Assembly: GCA_013327885.1 (NCBI GenBank)
Contig: JABUMY010000020.1
Location: 1-64,000, forward strand
Direction of reading: 5' to 3'
DNA length: 64,000 bases
Origin: Flavisolibacter longurius
GTDB taxonomy: Bacteria; Bacteroidota; Bacteroidia; Chitinophagales; Chitinophagaceae
Below are positions 23,416-32,111 of the stretch, piece by piece. Position 1 is the stretch's first letter, and each line of letters starts with the position of its first letter. A program made the translations under genes and the position numbers. The notes beneath the pieces were generated by a model. It was not told the DNA's origin. It searched no databases and saw only the letters and a list, made by a program, of their open reading frames with translations.

Positions 23416-24433
23416 TTTGTTCGGGGCAGGAAGTTTTTTGCGTTGTTTAGGAACGTCAAGGCGCATGTTTACAAGTTCACAAGTTTTCAAGTTCACTTGT
23501 TCATGAGTTAGCGGACATAAAATCTTGGACATATAAAGCAGGAAACTGGCGTTCGTGAATGGCACCTACGAAAATGTCCTTTTGCGTAACATAGTTGTAA
23601 TATGTACGCTTCTACTCAATTCATTTATTCTCCAAAGCCCGACGGGCTTCAATGTGAATAGCACCGGGTGAAACCCGGTGAACAAATGCAATGATAATAA
23701 ACAACCCCGGAGGGGTTTACCGTTTCCTGACGTTGGCCTGAAATTATTCGATTGGACAGAGAATAGATTGTGCTGCGTGGACCCACCCCGATTCATTACA
23801 GCAATAACAAACGTTAGGTCGCCCCTCCGAGGAGGGGAAGGTTGCCTTAATAAGAACAGTTAGGAGAGGGAAAGAATGAAGTCTTCATCGCTAATTCACC
23901 ATTTCAAATAAATGCAGAAAGAAATGATCATTATTCAACTTTAAATGTCCAATTCTCAAATGAGAAACAACACTTCTTAAGATTCTCAATCTCGCTGATT
24001 CTGCGCCTTATTGCGCATTAGCTAACGCTTCTATTTGCTGTAAGAAAAGAGTAGCGCAATACAGCGCCAGCCGTTTCTTGCTTAACAAGCTGATAGAATT
24101 TTAGCATCATGCAATCTGAAGTGAAAAAAGTAACGAAAGAGAAAAACTGCTTACAATGTGAACCAAGCAACCAATAAAGAAACGTCTTTGTGCGCTGGCC
24201 TTGGCAAATCCAGCGGAGCATTGTATTTGCCTTGAACTTTTGGCTCCACCTTTTCGGGAGAGAAAAGGTGGAAAACAACCCAACGAAAAGAAAGACCAAA
24301 CCTAAAGCAACCAAAACGATCCGCCATCCTTTTTCCACAGGATCACCGTTATAGTCACCAAGTCTTCAATACCCACCCTCACAATATCACCACCCACTCC
24401 CCGGTATCGAAATTGCAGCTTAGTTTTACCACA
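23416..24433. other. Repeat-rich stretch of about 1 kb without a supported gene
   Basis: It holds a low-complexity tract of the word AAGTTCAC (about 23471-23502), three consecutive hairpins (23635-23717), and a C-rich/G-rich hairpin at 23822-23837. The remainder has short open frames whose translations are not protein-like. One minus-strand frame (24018-24338) begins with a hydrophobic stretch, but the rest is Cys/Phe/Arg-rich and looks like translated repeat DNA. No tRNA-like cloverleaf was recognised. Nothing here is clearly coding. Confidence 0.6.
23635..23717. repeat. Three consecutive short hairpins (REP-like element)
   Basis: Three perfect stems with three-base loops follow each other: AAGCCC-GAC-GGGCTT at 23635-23649, CACCGGGT-GAA-ACCCGGTG at 23662-23680, and AACCCC-GGA-GGGGTT at 23703-23717. 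The regular design, with no T-run after any of them, points to a repetitive extragenic palindrome or a structured RNA rather than a terminator. Confidence 0.65.
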
Positions 24434-25591
24434 ATGCTTCAGCAAGATCGCTATGAACGCAAAAAGGAAAGGCTGATCCTGGTGGTCTTTTTCATTCTAT
24501 CGGGTTTGATCACCGCCACCTGGGCTTCCCGCATCCCGGATATCCAACAAGGACTGGGTTTAAACAACCGCGAATTGGGCAATGTTCTTTTTGCCATCCC
24601 GGTCGGACTGGTAACCGGCCTGTTGCTCGCCGGCCGACTGATAGCCCGTTACGGCACCCGGCGGATCATGTTGCTGGGTTGCCTGCTACTGGCAGCCATG
24701 CTAACACTCATTGCCGTTTCAGGCACGGTATGGCAACTGGTGGCCTCTCTTTTTTTCCTAGGCTTTTTTCGAACCGTTTTTAACCTTTCTATCAATACCG
24801 GTGCGGTCGAGCTTCAAAAGCGGTATGCAAATCCTATTGTATCCTCTTTTCATGGCTTATGGAGCGTGGCCTGCCTCGTAGCTGCCGGCTTGGGCACGCT
24901 GATGATCGTTTACGGCGTTCAACCGCTCTGGCATTTTTTGGGTGTAACAACACTGGCCATAGCGCTGACGCTTTTGCTGGGAGAAAAGGAAAAAACAACT
25001 TCGCAACCCGGTGAACGCCGGCCGCTTTTTGTAAAGCCTGACCGCTATCTTTTTTACTTAGGATTACTTTCCCTTTGCGCTATGCTGGCCGAGAGTGCGG
25101 TCTTCGACTGGAGTGTGAACTATTTTGAAAAAATAGTAAAGGCAGATAAAGCCTATATAACGGCGGGGTATACCTGTTTTATTGCAGCCATGGCGCTGGG
25201 CCGCCTGTTTGGCGACCGGCTGATTGCCCGCTACGGTGTTTACACCATGCTATCCGCCAGCGGACTGTTACTGGCCACAGGATTTGTGGTGGTGTCAACA
25301 CTTCCCTTTCTCCTTCCGGCTGCCTTTGGTTTTTTACTCATTGGTGCCGGCGACGCCATGCTGGTACCCATGATCTACATGTTGGCAGCAGGCTCTAAAA
25401 AAATGACCTCGCATTATGCCCTGCAGGCTGTAACGCTCATTGGTTATGCCGGCTTTTTGATAGGCCCGCTGTTTGTTGGCAATGTATCGCAGCACTGGGG
25501 CATGGCAACGGCTTTTCTTTTTCTTGGTGGCACTAGTTTAGTTATTCTTTTTTTAACGGCAAGGGTAAAAAAGCAGGCCTTGCAGCCATAA
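24434..25591 (+). CDS. MFS transporter
   Basis: A 385-residue major facilitator superfamily protein with about 12 membrane segments, starting at ATG 24434; a TTG at 24413 in frame is less likely. The loop after helix 2 carries GRLIARYGTRRIMLLG, the MFS A-motif, and the duplicated half carries GRLFGDRLIARYGVYTML. The pattern ATWASRIPDIQQGLGLNNRELGNVLFAIPVG resembles YbjJ-type exporters or sugar transporters. The substrate is unknown. It is convergent with the xylan operon and shares the terminator region between them. Confidence 0.88.
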   Translation: MLQQDRYERKKERLILVVFFILSGLITATWASRIPDIQQGLGLNNRELGNVLFAIPVGLVTGLLLAGRLIARYGTRRIMLLGCLLLAAMLTLIAVSGTVWQLVASLFFLGFFRTVFNLSINTGAVELQKRYANPIVSSFHGLWSVACLVAAGLGTLMIVYGVQPLWHFLGVTTLAIALTLLLGEKEKTTSQPGERRPLFVKPDRYLFYLGLLSLCAMLAESAVFDWSVNYFEKIVKADKAYITAGYTCFIAAMALGRLFGDRLIARYGVYTMLSASGLLLATGFVVVSTLPFLLPAAFGFLLIGAGDAMLVPMIYMLAAGSKKMTSHYALQAVTLIGYAGFLIGPLFVGNVSQHWGMATAFLFLGGTSLVILFLTARVKKQALQP

Positions 25592-25617
25592 AAAAATCCG
25601 CTGTAAAAACAGCGGAT
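25588..25617 (-). terminator. Intrinsic terminator of the minus-strand xylan operon
   Basis: An 8-bp stem, ATCCGCTG at 25596-25603 with 25610-25617, and a six-base loop. Read on the minus strand, the hairpin is followed by a run of T's (plus-strand A's 25590-25596). It lies about 95 bases past the esterase gene's stop and overlaps the stop codon of the convergent MFS gene. Confidence 0.8.
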
Positions 25618-25710
25618 GCAGGTGTTCTTTTGTTATGGCAAATTGGTAAAAGCTTCTTTTTCGAACAGCACTTCCCATTAAATTACAGAAAATATTCCGG
25701 CGGTGGCTGC

Positions 25711-28386
25711 CTATTGTTTTTCTCCGCTTGATTTAATAAAACGGGCAACATCCAGCATCGGTGCTATCCAAATAGCATTTTCGTTTTGTTTGAGGTATTG
25801 CAACAACTGCCGGTGTGCCGGCAACGAAACATCCAGCCCATGCTCGCCGCCCACGCCATGAAACAAGAACACGAGCAAACGGTTATCGGCAACCGCTTTT
25901 TTCACCAGCGCAATTAGCTGCTCGCCGGTTTCGCCGTTGACCATATAGCTGGGCAAATTATACAGGTCGGTATTCTCCACTTCAGGCATTTCGGAGCGGA
26001 CGGCTCTGGCGGCAACAAAATCCTCTTTTGCATAATTGATGTAAGCGGTATCGCCAATCTTTGTATCGCTGCAGGGAAAGGCAAAGGTTCGCTCGGTTTT
26101 GCCATCGATGGCGGTGAGCAGGGTGTTCATGGTCTTCATTTCACCGGTAATGCGGCTAACGCTGTAGGCCCGGAGGTCAGTTTCCGGCTTTACAAATTCT
26201 CGTCCGGGCCGGCCGCCTTCGCAGGGATGATACACCGTATGATTGGCCAGTTCGTGCCCGGTTCTGGCTGCCATTTTCCATTTTGGTATTTGCGCCTGCA
26301 GGTTACCAAAATCGGAAATGTAAAATGTGCCTTTCAGGCCAACGGAGTCCAGCGCCGGTATGGCATTGGAAAGGTGCACATTCAGCGCATCATCATAGGT
26401 TAACACCACCGCTGCCTTTTTGCCGTTCCAGGGCAACCGGGAATTTGCCGAAGCAGGACCATCCGGTATGCCGATTTCTTTTTCAAACGGCGATGCCGGT
26501 AAGCCTTCGTGGTTGTACAGGTTGCAATCAAGCGGGTTATCAGCCCAGGCATAGCGTACATACCGTGGCGATGTTATGGCATCATGCCAGACCACCACTT
26601 TGTCGCCTTCGAGCTTTGTCTGTGCCCAAACAAACACTTTATCGGCACCGGCAATAGAGAACCAGTTGGGGGCTTCGCCGTTGTTGGTAACAAGCCCGCT
26701 GCCGGTGTTGTTAAAGAACAGGTTTACCCTGTTGCCTTCGGTACGGGCGGTTTGCAGCAGTGGTCCCGAATAAACAAGGTCCCTTTCATTGTAGGCAATT
26801 CTCCGGGCCGCAAGTGCAAGGCGGATGCCAACATCTTTTTTGTTGCCGGGATGAATGTCGTTCCATTCGCCAAGGTCAATGGCAACGGCCATACCGGTGT
26901 GCGGAATGGAAAGCGATTTGCGTTGCGCTTCCCGCAATACCGCCCAGTTGCTTTCAGACGGCAGGTAAGCCACATCCTGGAAGTTGGGCAACTGCACCGA
27001 AAGAAAGGGCAGGTTGTCGTTGGCCCATTTGCTCCGCCAGTCATAGATCAGGGCTGGCAGCAGTTTGTCGTATTGCTGCGCATTGCTGATATTGCTCTCG
27101 CCCTGGTACCAAAGCACGCCTTTGATGGCATAATTGGTGACGGGTGCTACCATGGCATTGTAAAGGGCCGTCGGCTGGTTTTGCAGGCTGATGCCGTTCG
27201 GTCCCCCGCCATTTGGCGGAAACACTTCACCCACCTTGTACTGCCAGTAGCCTTTCAGGTCGATGGTGTCAGCGCCGGCTGCCAGGTAATAGGGCTTGAC
27301 CGACACAAAACCACCTTTTCCGCCAAAATTTGTTACCCGGACCGTGATGATATTTTTGCCGGCCTTTAATATGCCGGCCGGTACGGTATAGCGCCGTTGC
27401 GGGTATTGGTAACCGGTAGTCCCTACCTGTGTGCCGTTTACATAAGCAACATCGGCATCTACAATGCGTCCCATGGATAGCCTGGCAGGTAAACTGGCCA
27501 TTGCGGCGGGAACATCGATCTCCCGTCGGTACCACACAACACCGTTCAGGTCACGAATGCCCTGGTCTTCCCAATAACCGGGGATATTGATGGTATGCCA
27601 GCCCGAAGGACGGTAAGCAGGGTCAAACCATTTCACCGCTTCCAGCATGCCTTTGTCCCTGGATGGTGGTCGCACAACACTGGCGGCTGCGCGGTTGGTG
27701 CTGTTAACATAAGCTGTATCCTTGTTGCGTTGAATGGTGGCCTGCACCTCGGCAAAATCTTTCAGCCCTTCTTCGCTTGTCCAGGCTTCAATGGGCGTAC
27801 CGCCAACACTGGCGTTGATCAAGCCAATGGGTACACCGTATTTCTCGTAAATATTGCGGGCAAAAAAATAGGCCACGGCCGAAAACTGCAGCACATCCTG
27901 CGGGTTGGCCCATTTCCAGTTGCCGGGGGGGAGGTCGTCTTTGGGACCCTGCAGTTCGGGAGTCGTCGGTATCCAAAAGTGGCGGATCTGCGGATTGTTG
28001 GCCTGTCGAATGTCTTCGGCAAAACGATCGCTGTGAAGCGAAAGCTGGTGCACCATATTCGACTGTCCCGAACAAAACCATACATCTCCCACCAGGATCT
28101 CCTTCAGGGTAATGCTGTTGCTGCCGGTTATCTGCATGGTGTAAGGCCCGCCTGCTTTGGTTGGCGATAGTTGCACTGCCCATTTGCCATTCGTGCCGGT
28201 TGTGGCCCGGTAGGTTTTGTTGTTGAAGCGAACCGTCAGCTTTTCGCCGGGAGAGGCCCAGCCCCAGACATTTAGTTTAGCATCGCGTTGCAGCACCATG
28301 CTGTCGCGAACAAGCGAAGGAAGCCGCACCTGTGCCGATGCAAAAAACGAAGAGAGCAACAAACCTGCAGCAAAAAGTTTCTTCAT
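25711..28386 (-). CDS. SGNH acetyl esterase (sialate O-acetylesterase-like) fused to NodB/CE4 deacetylase
   Basis: An 891-residue exported two-enzyme protein with a signal peptide ending near residue 18 (FFASAQ). The N-terminal part (about 20-640) is a sialate-O-acetylesterase-like SGNH hydrolase: VWFCSGQSNM with catalytic Ser109, GTPIEAW, LWYQGESN, and Asp/His in NDIHPGNKK. It is interrupted at about 250-390 by a jelly-roll domain (GWHTINIPGYWEDQG...VWYRREIDVP). The C-terminal part (about 660-885) is a polysaccharide deacetylase with TYDDA, HELANHTVYH, FAFPCSD and FLFHGVGG. Together they would remove acetyl groups from xylan or mannan. It is the last gene of the LacI-headed operon, three bases from GH43. 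Confidence 0.9.
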   Translation of the reverse strand: MKKLFAAGLLLSSFFASAQVRLPSLVRDSMVLQRDAKLNVWGWASPGEKLTVRFNNKTYRATTGTNGKWAVQLSPTKAGGPYTMQITGSNSITLKEILVGDVWFCSGQSNMVHQLSLHSDRFAEDIRQANNPQIRHFWIPTTPELQGPKDDLPPGNWKWANPQDVLQFSAVAYFFARNIYEKYGVPIGLINASVGGTPIEAWTSEEGLKDFAEVQATIQRNKDTAYVNSTNRAAASVVRPPSRDKGMLEAVKWFDPAYRPSGWHTINIPGYWEDQGIRDLNGVVWYRREIDVPAAMASLPARLSMGRIVDADVAYVNGTQVGTTGYQYPQRRYTVPAGILKAGKNIITVRVTNFGGKGGFVSVKPYYLAAGADTIDLKGYWQYKVGEVFPPNGGGPNGISLQNQPTALYNAMVAPVTNYAIKGVLWYQGESNISNAQQYDKLLPALIYDWRSKWANDNLPFLSVQLPNFQDVAYLPSESNWAVLREAQRKSLSIPHTGMAVAIDLGEWNDIHPGNKKDVGIRLALAARRIAYNERDLVYSGPLLQTARTEGNRVNLFFNNTGSGLVTNNGEAPNWFSIAGADKVFVWAQTKLEGDKVVVWHDAITSPRYVRYAWADNPLDCNLYNHEGLPASPFEKEIGIPDGPASANSRLPWNGKKAAVVLTYDDALNVHLSNAIPALDSVGLKGTFYISDFGNLQAQIPKWKMAARTGHELANHTVYHPCEGGRPGREFVKPETDLRAYSVSRITGEMKTMNTLLTAIDGKTERTFAFPCSDTKIGDTAYINYAKEDFVAARAVRSEMPEVENTDLYNLPSYMVNGETGEQLIALVKKAVADNRLLVFLFHGVGGEHGLDVSLPAHRQLLQYLKQNENAIWIAPMLDVARFIKSSGEKQ

Positions 28387-28389
28387 CTG

Positions 28390-29424
28390 TTAACGGTAAG
28401 GGTTGATCGTTTGAATGGTTCCGTCGTTGTTGTGGACAAGCTCTGTCACTTTTATCGAGCGGAGATGGGTAACGCCTTTTGATAAACTGGAGTCGTGGTA
28501 ATACAGGTACCACTTGCCCTCAAATTCTACGATGGAATGATGGCTTGTCCAGCCTACCACGGGATTCAGAATAACACCTTTGTAGGTGAAAGGCCCATAG
28601 GGATTATCGCCAACGGCGTAACAAATAAAATGGGTGTCGCCGGTGGAATAGGTAAAGTAATACTTCCTGTTGTATTTGTGCACCCAGGACGCTTCAAAAA
28701 AGCGCCGGTCGTTATCGCCCTGCAGCAGCGGCTGGCCTTCTTCGTCGAGTATCACCACGTCTTTTACGTCTTCGGTAAAGCTGAGGAGGTCATCGCTTAA
28801 TTTGGCCACCTTGGCACAAAGCGCCGGTTCATCGTCAGCCGGTAAAAACGCAACAGGACTGTCCGGTTGTTCGGCATTAAAACTGCCGGTACGCCAGCGT
28901 TGCAATTGTCCGCCCCAGATGCCGCCAAAATAAAGATAGTAGCTGCCGTCATCATCTTTGAAAACAGCGGGGTCAATGGAAAAGCTTCCCGCGATCGCTT
29001 CCGGTTGCGGGGTGAACGGACCTTCCGGGGTAGGAGAGGTTGCCACGCCAATCCTGAAAATTCCCTCGTGATCTTTGGCTGGGAAAAACAGGTAATATGT
29101 GCCGTCTTTTTCCGTTGCATCTGGTGCCCATAGTTGGCGCTCTGCCCAGGGAACGTCTCTAACGTGGAGGGCTAACCCGTGATCGGTGACCTCGCCATTT
29201 GGGCTGTCCATCGAAAGCACACGATAATCTTCCATGGCAAAATGACTTCCCAGGTCGTCAAATGCATCGCCGGCATCAATGTCGTGCGAAGGGTAGATAT
29301 AGATCTTCCCGTTAAATACGTGTGCCGACGGGTCGGCTGTATAAATATGTGTAACCAGTGGTGCAGAAATGGCCCTGTTATTCAGGTCTTCAAAGTCGAT
29401 GTGTGCAATGCTGTCTTCTGGCAT
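28390..29424 (-). CDS. Glycoside hydrolase family 43 (xylosidase/arabinofuranosidase type)
   Basis: A 344-residue five-bladed propeller hydrolase without a signal peptide, so it acts in the cytoplasm on imported oligosaccharides. The catalytic-base region is YTADPSAHVFNGKIYIYPSHD (near residues 28-48). The second acidic residue lies in SFSIDPAVFKDDDGSYYLYFGG, and the general acid Glu in RRFFEASWVHKYNRKYYFTYS. The C-terminus has GWTSHHSIVEFEGKWYLYYHDS, placing it in a GH43 subfamily of xylosidases and arabinofuranosidases. It lies between the esterase and the symporter in the operon. Confidence 0.9.
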   Translation of the reverse strand: MPEDSIAHIDFEDLNNRAISAPLVTHIYTADPSAHVFNGKIYIYPSHDIDAGDAFDDLGSHFAMEDYRVLSMDSPNGEVTDHGLALHVRDVPWAERQLWAPDATEKDGTYYLFFPAKDHEGIFRIGVATSPTPEGPFTPQPEAIAGSFSIDPAVFKDDDGSYYLYFGGIWGGQLQRWRTGSFNAEQPDSPVAFLPADDEPALCAKVAKLSDDLLSFTEDVKDVVILDEEGQPLLQGDNDRRFFEASWVHKYNRKYYFTYSTGDTHFICYAVGDNPYGPFTYKGVILNPVVGWTSHHSIVEFEGKWYLYYHDSSLSKGVTHLRSIKVTELVHNNDGTIQTINPYR

Positions 29425-29454
29425 AAGAATAGATTTTTTGCGTGAGAAATTTTT

Positions 29455-30933
29455 TTAAGAAGCCCGGCGCAGTTTCAGGTCGCTTTCAATCTGCATTTCC
29501 GTTTTTTTGTTGATCTCGTAAAAGAAAAGCAGGCCAACCGCAACCAGGAAAGGGATCGCCGGAAAAATGCTGATCAGCATTTTGGTGCCATGGATGGCGG
29601 TGTCTGTCTGAACCGCAGCACTGTTGGCAACGTAATCATACTTACCCAGGATCCAGGACACCAGCGAACTGCCGATGCTCAAACCTGCTTTCAGTCCCAC
29701 CATCATGGCCGAAAAAATAATGGCCGTAGCCCGCCGGTTGTTTTTCCACTCGCTGAAATCCGCCACATCGGCGATCATGGTCCACAGGATAGGCGTGCTG
29801 ATGCCGTAAAAAAAGCCGTGCAATACCTGGGCGCCAAAGATCAACGCAATGGATTTTGGCGGGAAAAAATAAAAGAAGATAATGAACAGGGTTGAAATGA
29901 AAAGCGAAGCCATAAAGGTGTTTCGCTTGCCGTATTTGTTGGCAAACCATTGCGAGAGCATAATGCCCACAAGCCCTACTAAAATGCCACCGCCGTTAAA
30001 CACACCCAGCCCCAGTGACGTATCGTTTTCAAAAGTTGGGAGAAAGGCTTTGAACGGTTCGAGAAAGGCTCCCAGTTCGGCCTTGTCAACGTAGTTCTCA
30101 AAATAATAAACATAGGAGCCGCCTTTCATGGCCAGTGTAATAAACACCAGTGTTGTTACCACCAGCATGATCACCCAAGGCTTGTTGCGAAACAGGTCCG
30201 ACAGGTCTTCTTTCAAACTGGACTTTTGCTCCGGCTTTGGAATCACCCGTTCTCTCGTGGTCAAAAAGCAAATGATCAGCATCACCGTTCCGATAATCGC
30301 AAGCACGGTCATGACCTTTGAAATACCAATGGCCTTGGCTTCGATGCTGGTGCCACCACCGGCTTTGATGATAAAGTTGTACATGAACACCTGCACAAAA
30401 AACTGGGCAAACATCACCGCTACAAAACGGTAAGCACCGATGCTGTTGCGCTGCTTCATGTCGCCGGTGATCACGCCGCTCAGGGCCGAATAGGGCAGGT
30501 TGTTAGCGGCATAAAGCAACAGGAGAAGCGCATACGTAACTACGGCGTAGATCACTTTTCCCTGGTAAGAAAAATCTGGCGTTTTAAAAGCCAGTAGCGA
30601 AACAATTCCCAGGGGCACTGCCGTCCATAAGATCCAGGGCCTGAACTTGCCCCAGCGGGTTCGTGTTCTGTCGGCAATGGCACCCATGATAGGGTTAAAG
30701 GCAAAGGCTGCCACCAGTCCTACGATCAGGGTCAACAGGGAGGCATGGTCGGGCTTTAAGCCGTAAATGTTCAGGTAATAATAAGCGATCCACGTTACGA
30801 GGGTTTGAAACACGAGGTTGGCCGCCAGGTCGCCAAGGCTGTAGCCAACTTTTTCAACAACGGATAATTTTTGCGAGGTAACTGCCGGTTTTGGTGGCAC
30901 GGTGGCTGCTGCTTCCTGTGTGCTTGTTTGCAT
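29455..30933 (-). CDS. GPH-family sugar:cation symporter
   Basis: A 492-residue transporter with 12 predicted membrane segments of the glycoside-pentoside-hexuronide family. Characteristic are the N-terminal VEKVGYSLGDLAANLVFQTL, the loop AFNPIMGAIADRTRTRWGKFRPWILW, the central RERVIPKPEQ, and the second-half motif MIADVADFSEWKNNRRATAIIFS. It is expected to import xylo-oligosaccharides or xylosides with Na+ or H+ for the cytoplasmic GH43. The middle of the protein has an inserted loop (FENYVDKAELGAFLEPFKAFL) that is longer than usual. It is third of six genes in the operon when counted back from the end. Confidence 0.9.
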   Translation of the reverse strand: MQTSTQEAAATVPPKPAVTSQKLSVVEKVGYSLGDLAANLVFQTLVTWIAYYYLNIYGLKPDHASLLTLIVGLVAAFAFNPIMGAIADRTRTRWGKFRPWILWTAVPLGIVSLLAFKTPDFSYQGKVIYAVVTYALLLLLYAANNLPYSALSGVITGDMKQRNSIGAYRFVAVMFAQFFVQVFMYNFIIKAGGGTSIEAKAIGISKVMTVLAIIGTVMLIICFLTTRERVIPKPEQKSSLKEDLSDLFRNKPWVIMLVVTTLVFITLAMKGGSYVYYFENYVDKAELGAFLEPFKAFLPTFENDTSLGLGVFNGGGILVGLVGIMLSQWFANKYGKRNTFMASLFISTLFIIFFYFFPPKSIALIFGAQVLHGFFYGISTPILWTMIADVADFSEWKNNRRATAIIFSAMMVGLKAGLSIGSSLVSWILGKYDYVANSAAVQTDTAIHGTKMLISIFPAIPFLVAVGLLFFYEINKKTEMQIESDLKLRRAS

Positions 30934-30962
30934 AATATTCGTTTGCTTTAATTAGGTGGAGA

Positions 30963-32105
30963 TCAAAACCCTTGTTTTGATGGGGCCGTTTTTGTTTCAA
31001 TGACCTTGTAAAACGCAGGCTTGGGTTGGTAATTACGATCGAACAGGAGCGGGTGGTTGGTGCGTCCCGGGATCGGCCAGCCGTTGAGCCAGGACTGACC
31101 GTCATGCACACCCCAAAATGTAATGCGGCTAATGTTTTCCTTGTACTTTAAAAAGAGATTGAAAAGGGCTGCGTAATTGGTCGAAAGCTTTTGCTGCATC
31201 GAATCGGGCAAAGCCGTTGTGTACGGATTCATGGAAGCGTCATAGGCCGCTCTTTGGTTCACATCGGCACCCACCACTTCGCGGGGATGTTGCAGCACAC
31301 CCAGGTCCAGTTCCGTAAACGCTACTTCCAGGCCAAGCGCAGCGTATTCTTTAATCGATTGCTCGATGTCGGCCAGCGGCACCCGGTAAGCACGCCAGTG
31401 TCCCTGTATGCCCACGCCGTCTATGCGAACACCGGCTGCCTGGATCTTTTTGATCAGGCGAATAGCACCAGCCCGTTTCTTCGGCTCTTCAATGTTGTAA
31501 TCGTTGTAATAAAGTTTGGCATTGGGTGAAGCTTTTTGCGCCAGGCGAAACGCTTCCACCACAAATTCTTCACCCATCATGTCAAGAAAGATGGATTTGC
31601 GCATCGTGCCGTCTTCTTCCAGCGCTTCGTTCACTACGTCCCAGGTATGCACCTTGCCATCGTAACGGCTTGCCACGGTGTTGATGTGTTCTGTAAAAAA
31701 GCGGCGAACAGAATCAGCATCTTTCATGCGGCGAACAAAGGAGGGCAACTGGCTGTGCCAGATAAGGGTATGCGCATTTACCTGCAGGTTGTGCTTTTGC
31801 GCATACGCAACCATCTTGTCTGCCAGCTCAAAATTATACCGTCCCCATTCAGGATGGATCTCTTCGGCCTTCATGATGTTTTCCGGTGTTACGGCATTAA
31901 AGTGCCGTTGTACCAGCATGTCCGCACCGGCTTCTTTTTCTTCGATCTGTTGGGCATTGAGGGCTGTTCCGATCAGGAAGTCATCTTTAAATGTTTCCTT
32001 GAGCGAAGGAGCGCCGGAAGCGGTTGTATTTTTTGTGCCTGCGCAACTGGTGAGCAGTAGGCCGGCAACGGCAAGCGGAAAAAAATGGGAAGAAATTTTT
32101 ATCAT
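30963..32105 (-). CDS. Endo-1,4-beta-xylanase, GH10 lipoprotein
   Basis: A 380-residue GH10 xylanase with a lipoprotein signal; the lipobox LTSC places the lipid on Cys21, so the enzyme is membrane-anchored. The fold is a complete (beta/alpha)8 barrel: FNAVTPENIMK, VNAHTLIWHSQLP, general acid Glu160 in WDVVNEALEE, and nucleophile Glu265 in FTELDLGV, ending in ITFWGVHDGQSWLNGWP. It cleaves internal xylan bonds, probably short xylo-oligosaccharides in the periplasm. It follows GH115 by six bases. Confidence 0.95.
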   Translation of the reverse strand: MIKISSHFFPLAVAGLLLTSCAGTKNTTASGAPSLKETFKDDFLIGTALNAQQIEEKEAGADMLVQRHFNAVTPENIMKAEEIHPEWGRYNFELADKMVAYAQKHNLQVNAHTLIWHSQLPSFVRRMKDADSVRRFFTEHINTVASRYDGKVHTWDVVNEALEEDGTMRKSIFLDMMGEEFVVEAFRLAQKASPNAKLYYNDYNIEEPKKRAGAIRLIKKIQAAGVRIDGVGIQGHWRAYRVPLADIEQSIKEYAALGLEVAFTELDLGVLQHPREVVGADVNQRAAYDASMNPYTTALPDSMQQKLSTNYAALFNLFLKYKENISRITFWGVHDGQSWLNGWPIPGRTNHPLLFDRNYQPKPAFYKVIETKTAPSKQGF

Positions 32106-32111
32106 ACAAGG

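Noticed and set aside
24018-24338. 106-codon minus-strand frame with a hydrophobic N-terminus
   Set aside because: Most of the translation is Cys/Phe/Arg-rich and looks like translated non-coding repeat sequence. It lies in a repeat-rich gap and has no family resemblance.
26509-27369. Long antisense frame (286 codons) across the fused esterase gene
   Set aside because: A shadow of the real gene on the opposite strand; the same applies to 33117-34070, 39193-40452, 51321-52709 and 53255-54268.
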